From: Oreocharis arfaki
Taxonomy: Eukaryota; Chordata; Aves; Passeriformes; Paramythiidae
Length of the DNA stretch: 64,000 nucleotides
Direction: 5' to 3'
Assembly: GCA_013398015.1 (NCBI GenBank)
Contig: VZRR01011363.1
Coordinates: forward strand, 310,001-374,000
The notes under the pieces were generated by a model. The model was given only the letters and a program-made list of their open reading frames with translations, was not told the DNA's origin and did not search any database. The position numbers were made by a program, and so were the translations under genes. Shown here piece by piece: positions 1-11,225 of this stretch. The number at the start of each line of letters is the position of its first letter. Position 1 is the first letter of the stretch.

Positions 1-1161
1 GTGATAACTAATGTTGGAGAGTAAACATCCAAAAGAAGGGACATGTAAAATCATACCTAAAACTGGGCATAAATATAGACATGAAATAATAATGAATTTT
101 AACTAGAGGAGTGATGTTCTGGAAGGCACTTCTGATAAAAGTAAGATTCACGTACTTTATAATTAATTTAGAAAATAAATTTGATAAAGTAATTGGTTGG
201 ATTATATAATATTGCTTGTAACCACAACTTATGTTTCCAGGTTTTTTTTGCTTTATCTTATTATTGCATTTTTAAAAGACATACAGAAAGACCTACTCAC
301 AAAACAGGTAGGACTACAAGAAATCGGGACTGACAGAAGAATTAGAGGTTAATGACTCACTGGATTAGTTACATTATCTAGACCTAAATTTTCAGAACAT
401 TAAGATGAGACATAATTTGTCTCACTCCATATAAATAAAAAACTCCCATCCTCCTTAATTTTTCGTAATGTTTTTCAAATCTGTATTACAAACACTGCTA
501 CTGCTCTTAAATGAATATGAGCACACACACAAAAATTAAGAGGCACCTACTGATTGTTTGGGCACCTACTGATTAAGGCTCACAAGCTCAGTACTGGTAG
601 GCCTGCATGTATGGTCCCCACTCTTTAGGTTATTCCTATTCTTTGCAAGTAACCATTTTATATATCACATACAACTGTTCATAGGCTAAAGAAAGCAAAT
701 ATTTTCTCTTCTAGATGAATATCCAAGCCACTACACCTCCCTTTTTCTCCTTTTTTCCTTTGTGCACAATGTACAGCACAACATTTGGCAAAAGAATGTT
801 CAACAGAAGAAACCTCTGCCATCTATTACTTAAAGCATCTTTTTGATTTATAGCCATTGGAGATTCAAACTCTTGGTTAACCAGGGTGGGCTGGAATGTG
901 AGTGTCAGATTCCCTCAGTAAACGGCATAAACAATAAGCTATTAGTGGGAACAGGCAGGCATCATCAATAATAGCAAAAAGTAACTTTTTGTAAGAGTAA
1001 ATCTTGTTGAGAAACATATTTAGTCCCCGAAAATGGAACAGCAAGCATGTATCCCAGCCGTACTGAAGCAAGAACATAGCAACAAAGCCAGAGATGAAAG
1101 TTGTTTTGGCAAAACTGTATTCAAAAGTGCAGATTACTAAATAATCATCTGATCAACTCAC
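1..1161 (-). other. PACRGL last intron (partial)
   Basis: AT-rich intronic sequence after the donor at 1160-1161. I looked for the PACRGL C-terminal exon here and did not find it. A 14-base direct repeat (ggcacctactgatt) occurs at 542-555 and 561-574. Nothing else is recognisable. Confidence 0.6.
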
Positions 1162-1242
1162 CTTTCCACCATATTGCTCCAACTTTTGTAAAGCAACAGT
1201 AACTTTTTCTCTAAATTTCTTGTCCATTAATCTCTTTAAAAG
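1162..1242 (-). CDS. PACRGL: PACRGL coding exon (penultimate), ParcG domain
   Basis: 81 bases, 27 whole codons from LLKRLMDKKFREKV to QKLEQYGGK. Acceptor ACTTTTCCAATAG, donor GTGAGTTG. In mammals the protein continues for about 18 residues in one more exon; nothing resembling it, with a usable acceptor, was seen between 1 and 1161, so that exon is probably outside the window. Confidence 0.93.
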
Positions 1243-4200
1243 CTATTGGAAAAGTAAAATAAAAAGGTTTGTTGCACAATATAGTACGGCAATATATGCA
1301 AAGAGGCAATAATAACCTATTTTGTTACTTTATTCCATTTTATCTTTGCAAAATTAAAGCCACAAAGAAATATTACTTTATAACTTGTAACTGATATCAA
1401 AGTATGGAACTCAATAAAAGCATATCAATGAATAAGTTAACTAAAGAGAAAATTAAAGAAAACTGCTAGCCAACAAAAATATTTCTTCTTCTTTTCGCAA
1501 ACAAATTTGAAAGAAATATCCACCTTAAAAAAAGTCATGAAAAGGTGTCCATGTGAAAAGTTTACCTTTTTTTATGTGCATTGAAAGAGATTTATTGTAG
1601 TAGAAATACTTCAAAAAAACCTGCTGTAGTTTCTCTCTTCTGTATTGGATGTCAAAAAAGGTCCTTTTATTTTGCTGTAAAAGTGCACTTTGCAAGCAGG
1701 TTAAAAGAAACCATAAAAAGCCTGTCTGATTGAGGAAGGATGTCCTCAGAACAACTTGGTATAAAAATATTTCTCATAATCCTACTCAAAGCTTATTTAA
1801 TGAAAACTTCCTTGTGCAGAATTCCCATCTGAATAAGTGGGAATATTTGCTTCAGTTAATGTATAGAAATGTTCATGGTTTTGTTAAAATATTCAGATTT
1901 AAAATTAAAAACTCATTTTGCAATAAATTTTCCTCCAAAACAAAGCATCTGGATATTTTATTAAACAGTAGAGAGAAGACTTCAATTTTCCTCCACTTTA
2001 CATTAACAACAGTTTTTGGACCTTGCTAGAACTTTATAAGTCACCATACTATAAGAACAAAGGAGTCACACAGGGGACCATATGAAATAATGTTTTTCAC
2101 GGAACTGCTGAGTCTTCCACTGTATCTGTGCAGATATTATAGTAAACAAGAGTGCCATTAAAATACAAATGATTTTTTATTACAGCATTAAAAACTTACA
2201 TTTGTGAGTAGAAGCTTAAGATGATCATTAAGAGATGAGCCAACAAGAGCACTCAGTTGCACTAAAGCATCCAATCCCCTTCCAAACACTTCGTCATCCG
2301 CATGGGCCTTCAGAAGGGGCAGAAAGAAAGACAATCCTGTGGGTAATATCCAGACTAACACACAAGTTTTTCTAAACTGCAATGTCTGCATTATGATTGT
2401 ATGGAGTAGTGTTAAACATAAAAACTACTGTACATATATACTAATACTGACTGAGTATTAGTATCTAGAGGCCACATTTAAAGCCTGAGTATACTTCTAA
2501 AGTGGAAAACAAAAGCATCCATGAAATGTTCACAAAACTCTTGCATTTCTTCTGAGACAAGGAAACTAATAATTTACTGTTGATGAAATAAAAAAATTGG
2601 CATGCAGAACAGCTTGCTACACTGACAATTTCAGTATTTCACAGCATATTAGAAATAACCTTCCAAATGCTGATATGTTGAAATTGAGAGACACCATTTT
2701 AGCTGCAAATGTAATGAATTCTGGGTAATTTCTATGTAATTCATAACGATAACTTTCTTTGTTGGAGAAACAGAGGAGCCAATGACTTTCTGCCTCAACT
2801 AATTTAGTTCCCTGCTAACTACACCTTTGTCATCAGCCAGCAATTATCAGGCTCTTATCTACTTCTACAGTTCTTTGTCATCTTTATTGCTCCCATGGAA
2901 AGGTTCTTCTATACCCGACTTCTTTAATGGCTTAGTTATCTTGCTTTTCCTTTAGCAGAGAAATAGACTCATAAAAATTTATTTTGGTCTCATATTAAAT
3001 TTTAAGTTTGTTTAAACAACTATTTTTCCTCTCCAGCATCTGGGCCCTGAATATTTTCTTTTTAACTAGAAATCAGTGACTACTTATGCAATAGAAGGTT
3101 TAACAAGACTTAATACCAAAACAGTGCAACAATAAAAATCATCAGAAGAGTAACATTAATTGGAGGAAGAGATAAGAATAATTATTCTAATTTTGTCTTC
3201 AAGCTAAACCAAAGATAGTGATAACATACAATTCTGAACTTCTGTTATATTTCTGATTTGAGATCACAATTAATCTTCAAACTTCAAGCCATCTCTGTTA
3301 AATTAGAACTGAAAGACAGCTAGATTAAAAGGACAGCTACTTACTGAACCAGAAAAGGGCTCTCAAAGACATGAAAAAGATCCAAAAGAGATAACTTTCA
3401 AAGTTAATATCTAATTTTATTATCTGATGGCATAGAAGAGTTAAAAATATTTTAAAAATTAGGAATGTGACCTCAAACACTTTAAATGTATTCTTCCCTT
3501 TTCCTCATGGACATATTCTGGAGATGGTGCTGTACACGGCTGGGAATTGGACCTAGTGATTCTTGTGGGTTCCTTCCANCATTTTCTTTTTAACTAGAAA
3601 TCATTGACTACTTATAATAGAAGGTTAGAAGGTCTAACAAGACTTAATACCACGGCTGGGAATTGGACCCAGTGATTCTTGTGGGTTCCTTCCAACTCAG
3701 CTTATTCTGTGATTCTGTTTTACCTTTGTAGCATGTTTTGAATTATTACATGTAATAGATGAGTATTTATTCCTGCATATCCATTTTACTTCACCTCAGT
3801 CTTATTTTCTTGGATGTTATTGTGTGGACATATAAAAAAATGCACCACAGATACATACATTTATTTCTGCTTATATTAAAACCTTCGATAGAACAGTTTC
3901 ATAAAATTTTCCCATACCTACTGTTATATAGTTATACAAGGAGCTGCCCATCTGAACTTATATTTAAAGACATATTTAGTTAATAAACCAAGGCAGGGTT
4001 AACAACAGAAAGAGAAACCATTCCTACCCACAAACCAAAAGCTCATGCAATAGATTCATTACATTAATATTATCCATGTATTTCTCGTGACCTGGGGTCC
4101 ATCTTGGGGTCCATCTCGGCAGTAGCCTCTGGCTCCCCAGGGTGTACCTTTCAAGGCCCTTCAAATAAATACCTACCTTTATTCCCTTACTCTTGTCTAG

Positions 4201-7200
4201 TCTCTGTTTTTTAGGTGGCCTGTTAAGGCATCACCAGCAGAAGAAAAAAAAACCAAACCCATTAAAATCTCTACATGAAGAGCAAGACATACCAATGAAG
4301 CCTTTAAGACTGGAACTAGACGAGGCAACAAGGGAATAGCTTTTTCAGCAGCACCTTCAACCAGAAGTAATTCTTTAAAACCCTCCTTGGAAACAAAAGT
4401 ATATGGATGTTTTGTCTCTCTTAGTCCCTGTTGCAAATGTAAAACATGATTTTCTTAATAGTGAGCCTTCTTTTAAACAAAAACATGTTTTAAAAGTGCC
4501 ACATAGCAGCAAGATAATGTTTAGATTTTGTCAGATCAGTTCAAAACATAAAGTACACTAACTCCACCATGTGGAGCCACTGGGTACAACTCTGCTCACA
4601 GGATATTCTAATTAATAATTACTCTGTTTTCTTTTACAACATTGAATATTAAAACTCATATTATGAATACTGCCAATTCGATCAATATTTGTACTTCACT
4701 ACCTTTAGTCTAACAACCCAAGTTATTTTTTCATTAAGACCATGAACTAGAACAGGCTATGTTTGTAAAGAGGTTTTGTACCTGAATTAAAAAAGGATTA
4801 GAAAGTGAACTATGGAAAGAAAGACACTCCACACCACATACCTATGTATGCAACACTAAAAACTTGTAGATAGTAAAAAGATGCACTTCTAGCAAAGGCC
4901 TGACTGGCAAAACTCAAAGATTTAAAGCCCTGTGGCTGAAGCCTCTTTTCTTAACATAACAGAAGCTTTATGTTAACTTTAGGAATTGACAGTTTTGTTT
5001 AGTCTTAAAAGAAAACAAAGACAAAAAAGAAAAAAACAAAGGGAAAAAAGAAACAAAGAAAAAAAGGAAAAACAGAACAAAAAAGAAAAAAGAGAAAAAG
5101 AAAATAAGCCACTTTAGTATATGCACTTTATTCTACCTGCAACATTGTATTGGCCACTGAATCACATCTGTTTAGACACCTGAAACATTTTTGGTTATAA
5201 ATGTCATGGCTTGTTCTGAGAAATCAGAAGCCTTAACATAATGTATAGTAATTCTCTTCTACTTATTTACAGGATCCTATTTCCACTGCACTATTTCAGT
5301 CTATTGAGGAGAGCATTCCTACTTCGTGAGGTAGGCTTTATATAGAAAAATAAGCAAAACAATTTAGTTTACAAAAGAATCTGCAAACCACAAATTTCAT
5401 TCAACAGTTAGGAATCTGAGATGCAGTCTTGCATTTGATCAGTATCTTGTAGACGAAACAGCTCTACCTAGCTCTCACAGAATGCTCTAACTAAACAACT
5501 ACAAATAGCAGTGTTCCTGACTATTTCCATTCATACAATATCCTCCCAAGTGGGTGGTTTTTTATCTTTCCCTAGTAGCTGAGCTTAAATTAGCTAGCTT
5601 AGATTGTTTAAAAATTACATTTGCCATTAGGAAATGGTTGTATGCCTAATGTTGCAAGAAATTGAGTTTACCTCTGCCAATGTTATAAGGAGAGGATCAA
5701 AGGGAACAGTTTCAGGAAGGCAGTCCCACTGCAGTTTGTGCTTTACTGATCCATGCACTAACCTATATAAAGAATAAAGTTTTAATAAATTAACATATAA
5801 TACTACATAATTTATTGCTAACACTATTTGCTTTAAATGTATCACCAATTAGTTTGTTGTATTACTACATTATATACACAATCTCAGTAGATACTGTTCT
5901 CCTTAGTGAAATCACAGGATCACAGAATCAACTACGTTGGCAAAGATCTCTGGGATCACTGAGTCCAACCTGTGTATATGTATAATGGTTAACAGTGCAA
6001 TTATAATAAATTCCCAAAATATGGTAGTTTTCAAAATTCTGCTCCTAATCATATAGAAATCAGAAAAGAGAAGTTATAATAATTGTAGATGCCTCTCATG
6101 CCAACACAGAAGATACTCCTTTTGCAAAGCTACTTATTTTGATAAGTATATCAAGAAACATTTTCCTCAAATAGCAATTGGTAAGAGAAATCAGTTGAAA
6201 TTGAAAAAGATCATATTGGAATTTACTATTTACTCCTAAGATACAAATAAATGTATTAATACTATGTATTAATGATTATTTTGTACAAGTATATACATGT
6301 ACATTTTATTAATGATGCCTTATATTTCTGTAAAGTAATTCTGCATCCATTAGAGTGTTTATTGTCTAGGCAAATATATAACTAAGTAACTTAAAATACC
6401 CTAGACTATTTCTTAGAATTAGTTTTGTTAATACTTGGTATTATTGAAAACTACAGAAGAGAAATATTCAATAAAATGCTGTCATACTACTAACTTCAGA
6501 TAAAAAAGGCTGTGAAATGTTTACTCACTAAAATGGCAGTAGAGAAGTAAACACCTTTATGTGAAAAAATTGTTTGTGAAAGAGGTTTAGGAAACCAAGT
6601 GTGCACGTACTTAACTATTCTTTAAAAATGTGGCTTTGATATTAATACAGCATAAAAAAGAACCAAAAGAAGACAATTTCAAAGGCACAGAAAGTTCCTT
6701 TCCGCTCTGAAAAGAGTTAAGTATTAGAAATCTTTCCAGAAATTAATAGAATCAAAGAACCTAACTAAAAAATGAAACATGAAGAGATGTATTCCATAAT
6801 ATATTTAGTAAAAATAAAAACCAACCCAACACACCTGCACGGAATGCCACCTCTAGCATATGTAGCAGCAAATGCAGTTGGTGGTTGAGAATAAGGACCA
6901 AACTGTGAGGACAGAAAAAAAAGCATTGTTTATTTATAACAGTAATGTTTTATAGTTATTATAAATATGTTAATACTGAAGTTTACAAAAACTTAACTTA
7001 ATCACGTGATTCTAAAACAAATCAAAAAAAGAACTGCAGCTATTGGGTGGAAAACATGTAAGTGACACACTTATGAAAAAACAGCTTTTAAGACTCATCT
7101 GGCTGGGGAGTTGTTAAAAGGAAAAAAAATGTAGAATCAGTCATCTCCTAATGGAAAACCTTTATTTTTCTATTTTTTCTTGCAAATGGTAGTATTAAAG

Positions 7201-8545
7201 TTTTACTGGTTCTCTCCTCAGCAGCTCAAGGAACTCCCACTTCCCTGAAGCTCTTGTTATATTGGTAGCATACAAAAAGCAGTTTTACTGCAATTCCATC
7301 TTGATCTGAGTATAGACAAAAGTATATGGTGGCAAGATGTGGGAGAAACACCAAATATTGGGCAAGATGGTGGGAGAGCACTGGAAATGCACAAGGAGGT
7401 TCACACTGGGTGAGAATCTAGGAAGGACACAACGGAAAAGGACATTAGGACCTTCATGGAAGGAAAGGCTGCACAGATTTGGTTTTTATCATATACATGC
7501 TTCTTATGCATATGAACTATTATATTATTTACTAGCATGATCATTCAATGCTGCTTCCCAGATTATACACCTTATCACAAAGCATTCTGAAGGAAATACC
7601 ATGAAATATCAATTTTTGTCTTTTGAGTGTTTAAACCTACATTGAGATTAGTAGAATTGTGCTCATGGCTTAATTTCAGTTGTTGTGTTATTTGCAAAGA
7701 GATTTCAAGTAAAAAAGATGCCCACATTGAAGTATTCAGCCTCTGTTTATCAGCAAAGTACTTGTGCATTTAATTCACTTTCCAAAAAGCCTGTGACATT
7801 ACTAATTGTCCAAATTATATGGCCCAGTGGTGAACTATAATTCATGCATTCAATGCTAGCTCTCCAGGCACGTGACTACCATAAAATAAACAACTCCTTT
7901 AATTACTATTCTCCCAAGAGCACAAATTTTTCCTGAAGCATTACATAGTCACAGTAACTGTGAATTTCAAATAATGCTCATCAGCAATTAATTTTATGAA
8001 GCCTTGAATACCTTCAATATGCCACCTGATTCTTGGTTTCATTGCATAACTGAAATAAGTTCCTCTAAAGCAGCAGGTGCCAAAGTTTAGAAGCATAAAA
8101 AAAAAAACAACAATCCTTTTCAATGTTTAGCTCTAAATCTCTTTCTAGGGCAATAGTACATAGAAAATAACAGTTACCATCCAAGCCACAATTGTACCAA
8201 AATACATTTTTATAAAAATGTAATAAAAAATGTTATACTTCAGGTATTTGAGCTTAGAAGATAAACAATATACGATTAATAATGAAAGTTTAATTTCCAT
8301 TTAAAAAATAGGACCAGAAGAAACATGTCCTGCATGCCATTTCATAAAGTAAGGAAAATTCTTCAAACGACAGGTGGATTTTGATCAAACAAAACCACCA
8401 CCACCTACACATACCGGATCAATAGTTTTAGGATTCAGCTTGTCACTAGGCTTTGGCTGTGATTCTAGAGAACATGTCTTGCTTTTCTGTGCTGCAGTCT
8501 TTGTTTTTATTTGGATGCCTGATGACATTCTTAGAACATTGCTTC
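1162..8545 (-). CDS. PACRGL: PACRGL, parkin coregulated-like protein (partial, six coding exons)
   Basis: Six exons at 8545-8415, 6902-6835, 5762-5672, 4427-4293, 2307-2200 and 1242-1162 (transcript order) join in one frame with GT-AG borders and give 614 coding bases, about 204 residues. Recognisable stretches include PSDKLNPKTIDP, FAATYARGGIPCRLVHGSVK, GLRETKHPYTFVSKEGF, DDEVFGRGL, SLNDHLK and LMDKKF, which match vertebrate PACRGL. The family has a ParcG domain of stacked helices related to PACRG, an inner-junction protein of ciliary doublet microtubules; the role of PACRGL itself is much less clear. Mammalian PACRGL has about 250 residues, so an N-terminal exon of roughly 18 residues and a last exon of roughly 18 residues are missing here. 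The last exon lies beyond position 1. SLIT2 lies upstream on the same strand, the gene order seen in mammals. Identification is from recalled family sequence, not a search. Confidence 0.93.
1243..2199 (-). other. PACRGL intron, no recognised content
   Basis: AT-rich intron between the exons ending at 2200 and starting at 1242. No repeat family, RNA gene or further exon recognised. Confidence 0.8.
2200..2307 (-). CDS. PACRGL: PACRGL coding exon, ParcG domain
   Basis: 108 bases, 36 whole codons from AHADDEVFGRGLDALVQL to LKLLLTN. Acceptor GCCCCTTCTGAAG, donor GTAAGTTT. It matches the SDDEVFERGLNALVQL block of mammalian PACRGL. Confidence 0.95.
3053..3118. repeat. Copy 1 of a block repeated beside the gap at 3579
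   Basis: The block running from attttctttttaactagaa to taatacca recurs with small changes at 3581-3652, immediately right of the single N. Copy 2 carries a few substitutions and a short internal duplication (aaggttagaaggt). This is either a local duplication or an assembly product; see findings. Confidence 0.85.
3579..3579. other. Assembly gap (single N)
   Basis: One N between a truncated CR1 end and a second copy of an upstream block. The single base probably stands for a gap of unknown length, because unit sequences on its two sides do not join. Confidence 0.85.
3581..3652. repeat. Copy 2 of the block at 3053-3118
   Basis: Near-copy of 3053-3118. It starts two bases after the N at 3579 and runs directly into a second copy of the CR1 3' end. 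Confidence 0.85.
4086..4233 (+). mobile_element. 3' end of an ERVL-like solo LTR (fragment)
   Basis: A relatively GC-rich patch with tagcctctggctccccaggg, then a polyadenylation signal (aataaa, in caaataaatacctac), then cttgtctagtctctgttttt and an end at ggcatca. This layout (R/U5 with the signal, 'ttgtctagcctctg', terminal CA) is what I know from avian ERVL LTRs. A short tandem ggggtccatct occurs near the start. No U3 start or target duplication was identified. It is antisense to PACRGL and lies in its intron. Confidence 0.45.
4293..4427 (-). CDS. PACRGL: PACRGL coding exon, ParcG domain
   Basis: 135 bases, 45 whole codons from GLRETKHPYTF to PVLKASL. Acceptor CATTTGCAACAG, donor GTATGTCT. 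The apparent ATG just upstream (MQQ) is intronic reading-through and not a start. The donor lies about 60 bases from the end of an ERVL-like LTR fragment at 4086-4233. Confidence 0.95.
4428..5671 (-). other. PACRGL intron with A-rich tract
   Basis: AT-rich intron. Apart from the A/G-rich tract at 5007-5106, nothing is recognised. Confidence 0.75.
5007..5106. repeat. A-rich (A/G) low-complexity tract
   Basis: About 100 bases almost entirely A with scattered G and C (runs such as aaaaaagaaaaaaacaaa), with no T. Read on the transcribed strand of PACRGL it is a pyrimidine tract inside an intron. Confidence 0.9.
5672..5762 (-). CDS. PACRGL: PACRGL coding exon, ParcG domain
   Basis: 91 bases: one base completing Arg, then 30 codons from LVHGSVKHKLQWD to PFDPLLITLAE. 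Acceptor CTTTATATAG, donor GTAAACTC. The HGSVKHKLQW and DPLLITLAE blocks are hallmarks of the family. Confidence 0.95.
5763..6834 (-). other. PACRGL intron with a CR1 remnant
   Basis: AT-rich intron. A short antisense CR1 3' end is at 5909-5972; nothing else recognised. Confidence 0.75.
5909..5972 (-). mobile_element. CR1 LINE 3'-end remnant
   Basis: gaaatcacaggatcacagaa followed by gttggcaaagatctctggga and gagtccaacctgtg is the reverse complement of the CR1 3' end (the ...ttggactc...tctgtgattctg tail). Confidence 0.75.
6835..6902 (-). CDS. PACRGL: PACRGL coding exon, start of ParcG domain
   Basis: 68 bases. Acceptor TTCTGTCCTCACAG, donor GTGTGTTG. Translates from FGPYSQPPTAFAATYARGG to C plus two bases of an arginine codon, so the phase fits the next exon exactly. 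The AFAATYARGGIPCR stretch matches the AFAAIYSKGGIPCR block of mammalian PACRGL. Confidence 0.93.
6903..8414 (-). other. PACRGL intron, no recognised content
   Basis: AT-rich intron of about 1.5 kb. Short open frames inside it have no family resemblance. No repeat recognised. Confidence 0.75.
8415..8545 (-). CDS. PACRGL: PACRGL coding exon, N-terminal linker
   Basis: 131 bases with acceptor TTTTGTAG before 8545 and donor GTATGTGT after 8415. It starts with the last two bases of a glycine codon (GA) and ends on a codon border after ...LNPKTIDP, giving 43 full codons. The first half is Ser/Lys/Thr rich and poorly conserved compared with mammals. The PSDKLNPKTIDP end is the conserved lead-in to the ParcG domain. 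Confidence 0.88.
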
Positions 8546-11066
8546 CTACAAAAGAAAATATTAAGAAAACATAAAATAATTTTCATTCCTATATGACAGA
8601 ATATCAAGGGTTAGAATCCCTGGGCTCAAAGACTGACATGAACAAACAATCAAGTAAATCTGAGTAAGTGCACTAGGAAACAAATGCCTATTCTTATATA
8701 TCAGACAGCATGCACGGGATAATTGTAATAGCCTTGTTACTCCATCTTTCAAAGGCACATTTTTCCTAACCTGCTCCTCTTTACTTGTGTTCTTTGAGAC
8801 CTGCAGCTAAAGTGAATTAGATACAGTCTGCTTTTAGGGCAGCCTACAGAAATCTGAGCAGCAGTACTGGGCTCTGCCAGAGAGCCCAGAGTCAAATAGG
8901 GTTGGGTGCAGTTATATCAGAAGAAAGCAACAATTTAAGGAACGTCCAGGATGAAGGAATGAAGCTAGGACATTCAGGACACAAACCCCAAACCGCAATC
9001 AATGAACAGAACTGTAAGGCAGCAAAGAAAAAACACAGAGAATGAATTCCAATTCCAATAAGAAGAATTTTTTTAAAAAGAGTGCAAAAATAACTTTGTC
9101 TACACCCTTAAATACTGATTTAAGTACACTTATCTTCTATAAGTCAATGCACCAGCTACACATCACTACATATGTATGCAATTGGGTTAAAGTTAATAAA
9201 AATAATAGTTCTCTGCCTGTTTAACAAACCAAGTCTGATACTATGATGAATAATATGAATTATTCTGGGGGAATGACAAGATTTCAAACATTAATAAAAT
9301 TATAAAGAGTGAAAATGCTAGTTTTGAATATTATTGATGTTCAGTAGTTTTTGCTGTGGTGCATTCTGAATGGAAAAAAACCAATTTAGTAAATAAGGAA
9401 TTAAATTCCAATAGTGAAAAAGAAATTACTCTATATAGAGATGAAAATAATAGGAAGCCACACACAGAAACAAACCTTGCCTCAGGGACGAGCAGAGTGC
9501 TTGCTATCCAGCCATCACCCTTGATGACACCTGCCTTTCTTAAAAACATGATTAAATGCCAAATACTGAGATCAGGATGAATCAGAGAGACAGAATTTTT
9601 TGCCATGCTACTTCCTCACCCTCAGCTCTGCCAGCCACCTGCCCTACTCTCTGCCAGACTCTTGCGCATGCAGTCCTTGTTTAGCTTGGCTATTCTAATT
9701 CTTCTCTCCAAACAGGATTTCCAGTCAGGTACCTTTGTCATCATCTATATTATGAAATCTTTAGGATTGCTTCTGTTTCTGGTAAGTGATAAGGTCCCAG
9801 CACATGTGTAAATATGCTGTCTTTATGACTTGTGGAAAGAATTAAATGAAGTTCCTAAGTTTTACTGAATGTTGTGAAACAACATATAATAATGATTAGC
9901 AAATTAGCTAAAATACAAAGCAATACTAAAATTGAAAGTTTAAATCAATACTTCTTGACTGATGATTTAATCAGAACTAGTGATTCAAATCAGTTCACCT
10001 ACTGTACATCTTGTTTTCTCTTTCCTACCATTTCTAGAATGTGGCCTGTGTCCACTGAAAGTCTTTTTAAAAGAACTAATATACCATAATTAGACAATTA
10101 ACTCTTCAGAACACAAAAACTTACATGACACTTATGGGAACTATTCTGTTTGTAAAATGAAAGTCAAATGGAAAACATTAATACAGAAAGAAATCTACTG
10201 ATTTTGTATGTCTGTTTATTATCACAAAATTCTAATCACATCCGAGTTAAAAGACAGATTTTTAACTGTCAGAAAAGTAAGAATCAAGATCGTTTCATAG
10301 TATAAAAACACCGAATAAGTTCTTGACAGTAGCAGGATAGATCACAAAATAGTGCTGTCAGTGCCAGCCTTTGAAATGTACAATTGCTCATAACACAAAC
10401 AGTCAGCTTGCTAATACCTACATAAGTATTTTTCTCAAAAAAGTATTTAGAAGTAATTCAAGTGTATTTAATTTTTTCTGTTTTCCAAGTAATCAAGATA
10501 GATGCTAAGGTACATTAGGTTTTAACTAATGACAAAATCCAGGTAAGTCAGTGGTTGTACCATGAGAGAAAGCAAACAACAAAAAGCATGACAATAAGCA
10601 GGAACAATGTCAGCCTTCTGGGACAAAGTAAAATAGGAGTAATGAACAGTGATAATGGTTTTGTAAAAATGCAACTGGGACAACATGCCAATGTATTGGC
10701 AGGGAAGGAGGTAGCATTGAGCAGAAAAAGTACTTTTCATAAGGAGGTCTCACTCTCCAGAGATGAAAGCTCTTGTGCAGTGAGGAGCTGGAAGGGTCAC
10801 ATGTGTTTGAAGAGAGATCAGACGGCTGAAGCACGGCTGTGAATCAAACAAGCGACGTAAGAGGTTTGATACAGAAGTGACCCATCTACTGGCAGATGAC
10901 AGATTTCAAATAAAGGATCGACACTTTAAACAGAAATAGGAAGAGCGCTTTTAAGAGACATCTTTCAAAGGAGGAAAAGTGCAGCCTGGAGTTCGCGTTC
11001 TAGAAGTCACTTAAGGCAGGCAGAATGGAAGTCAGTAGGACTTGAAAGGCGAGGTTGCTCCCTTAC
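8546..11066 (-). other. PACRGL 5' intron region; start-codon exon not resolved
   Basis: Region between the first recognised coding exon and the CpG island. In mammals a short exon with the start codon and about 17 further residues precedes this point; I could not identify it with confidence. The phase required is one base (G) before the acceptor at 8546. AT-rich, no repeat family recognised. Confidence 0.55.
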
Positions 11067-11067
11067 C
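11067..11067 (-). promoter_or_regulatory. Candidate splice donor of PACRGL first exon
   Basis: The minus strand reads GCACTCAGCAGG then GTAAGGGAG, a near-consensus donor (gt at 11066-11065). The final G would supply exactly the single base of the glycine codon that the exon at 8545 needs, and that frame upstream stays open, but no start codon was confirmed. Confidence 0.4.
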
Positions 11068-11225
11068 CTGCTGAGTGCCAACTCTCCCGGAGTGCAGAAG
11101 CAGAAACAGATGAGGGGTTTCGAGCACCGTCACCGCCGAGAGGCTCAGGCAGCGAAGCTCCGGCGAGTTCCCACAGAGACACCGGCCCAACCCTCACGAC
11201 CCCGGTGGGACATCCAGGGGCCCAG

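Larger units (their letters stand above)
3535..3717 (+). mobile_element. CR1 LINE 3'-end fragments (two copies around the gap)
   Basis: The string ctgggaattggacctagtga followed by ttcttgtgggttccttcca (3538-3578) is the typical 3' end of chicken repeat 1. A near-identical copy with one substitution is at 3653-3694 and continues into tattctgtgattctg, the CR1 tail. The first copy is cut by the N at 3579. Confidence 0.8.
2308..4292 (-). other. PACRGL intron with CR1 end, assembly gap and LTR fragment
   Basis: Intron of about 2 kb. It holds the duplicated blocks around the gap at 3579, CR1 3'-end copies at 3535-3717 and an ERVL-like LTR end at 4086-4233, each listed separately. The rest is AT-rich unique sequence. 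Confidence 0.8.

Noticed and set aside
9331..9606. Minus-strand 91-codon frame starting MAKNSV, with a possible donor after ...FLRKAG in the right phase for PACRGL
   Set aside because: The phase fit is suggestive, but the peptide does not resemble the PACRGL N-terminus (MQKSEG-like); kept as unresolved rather than annotated.
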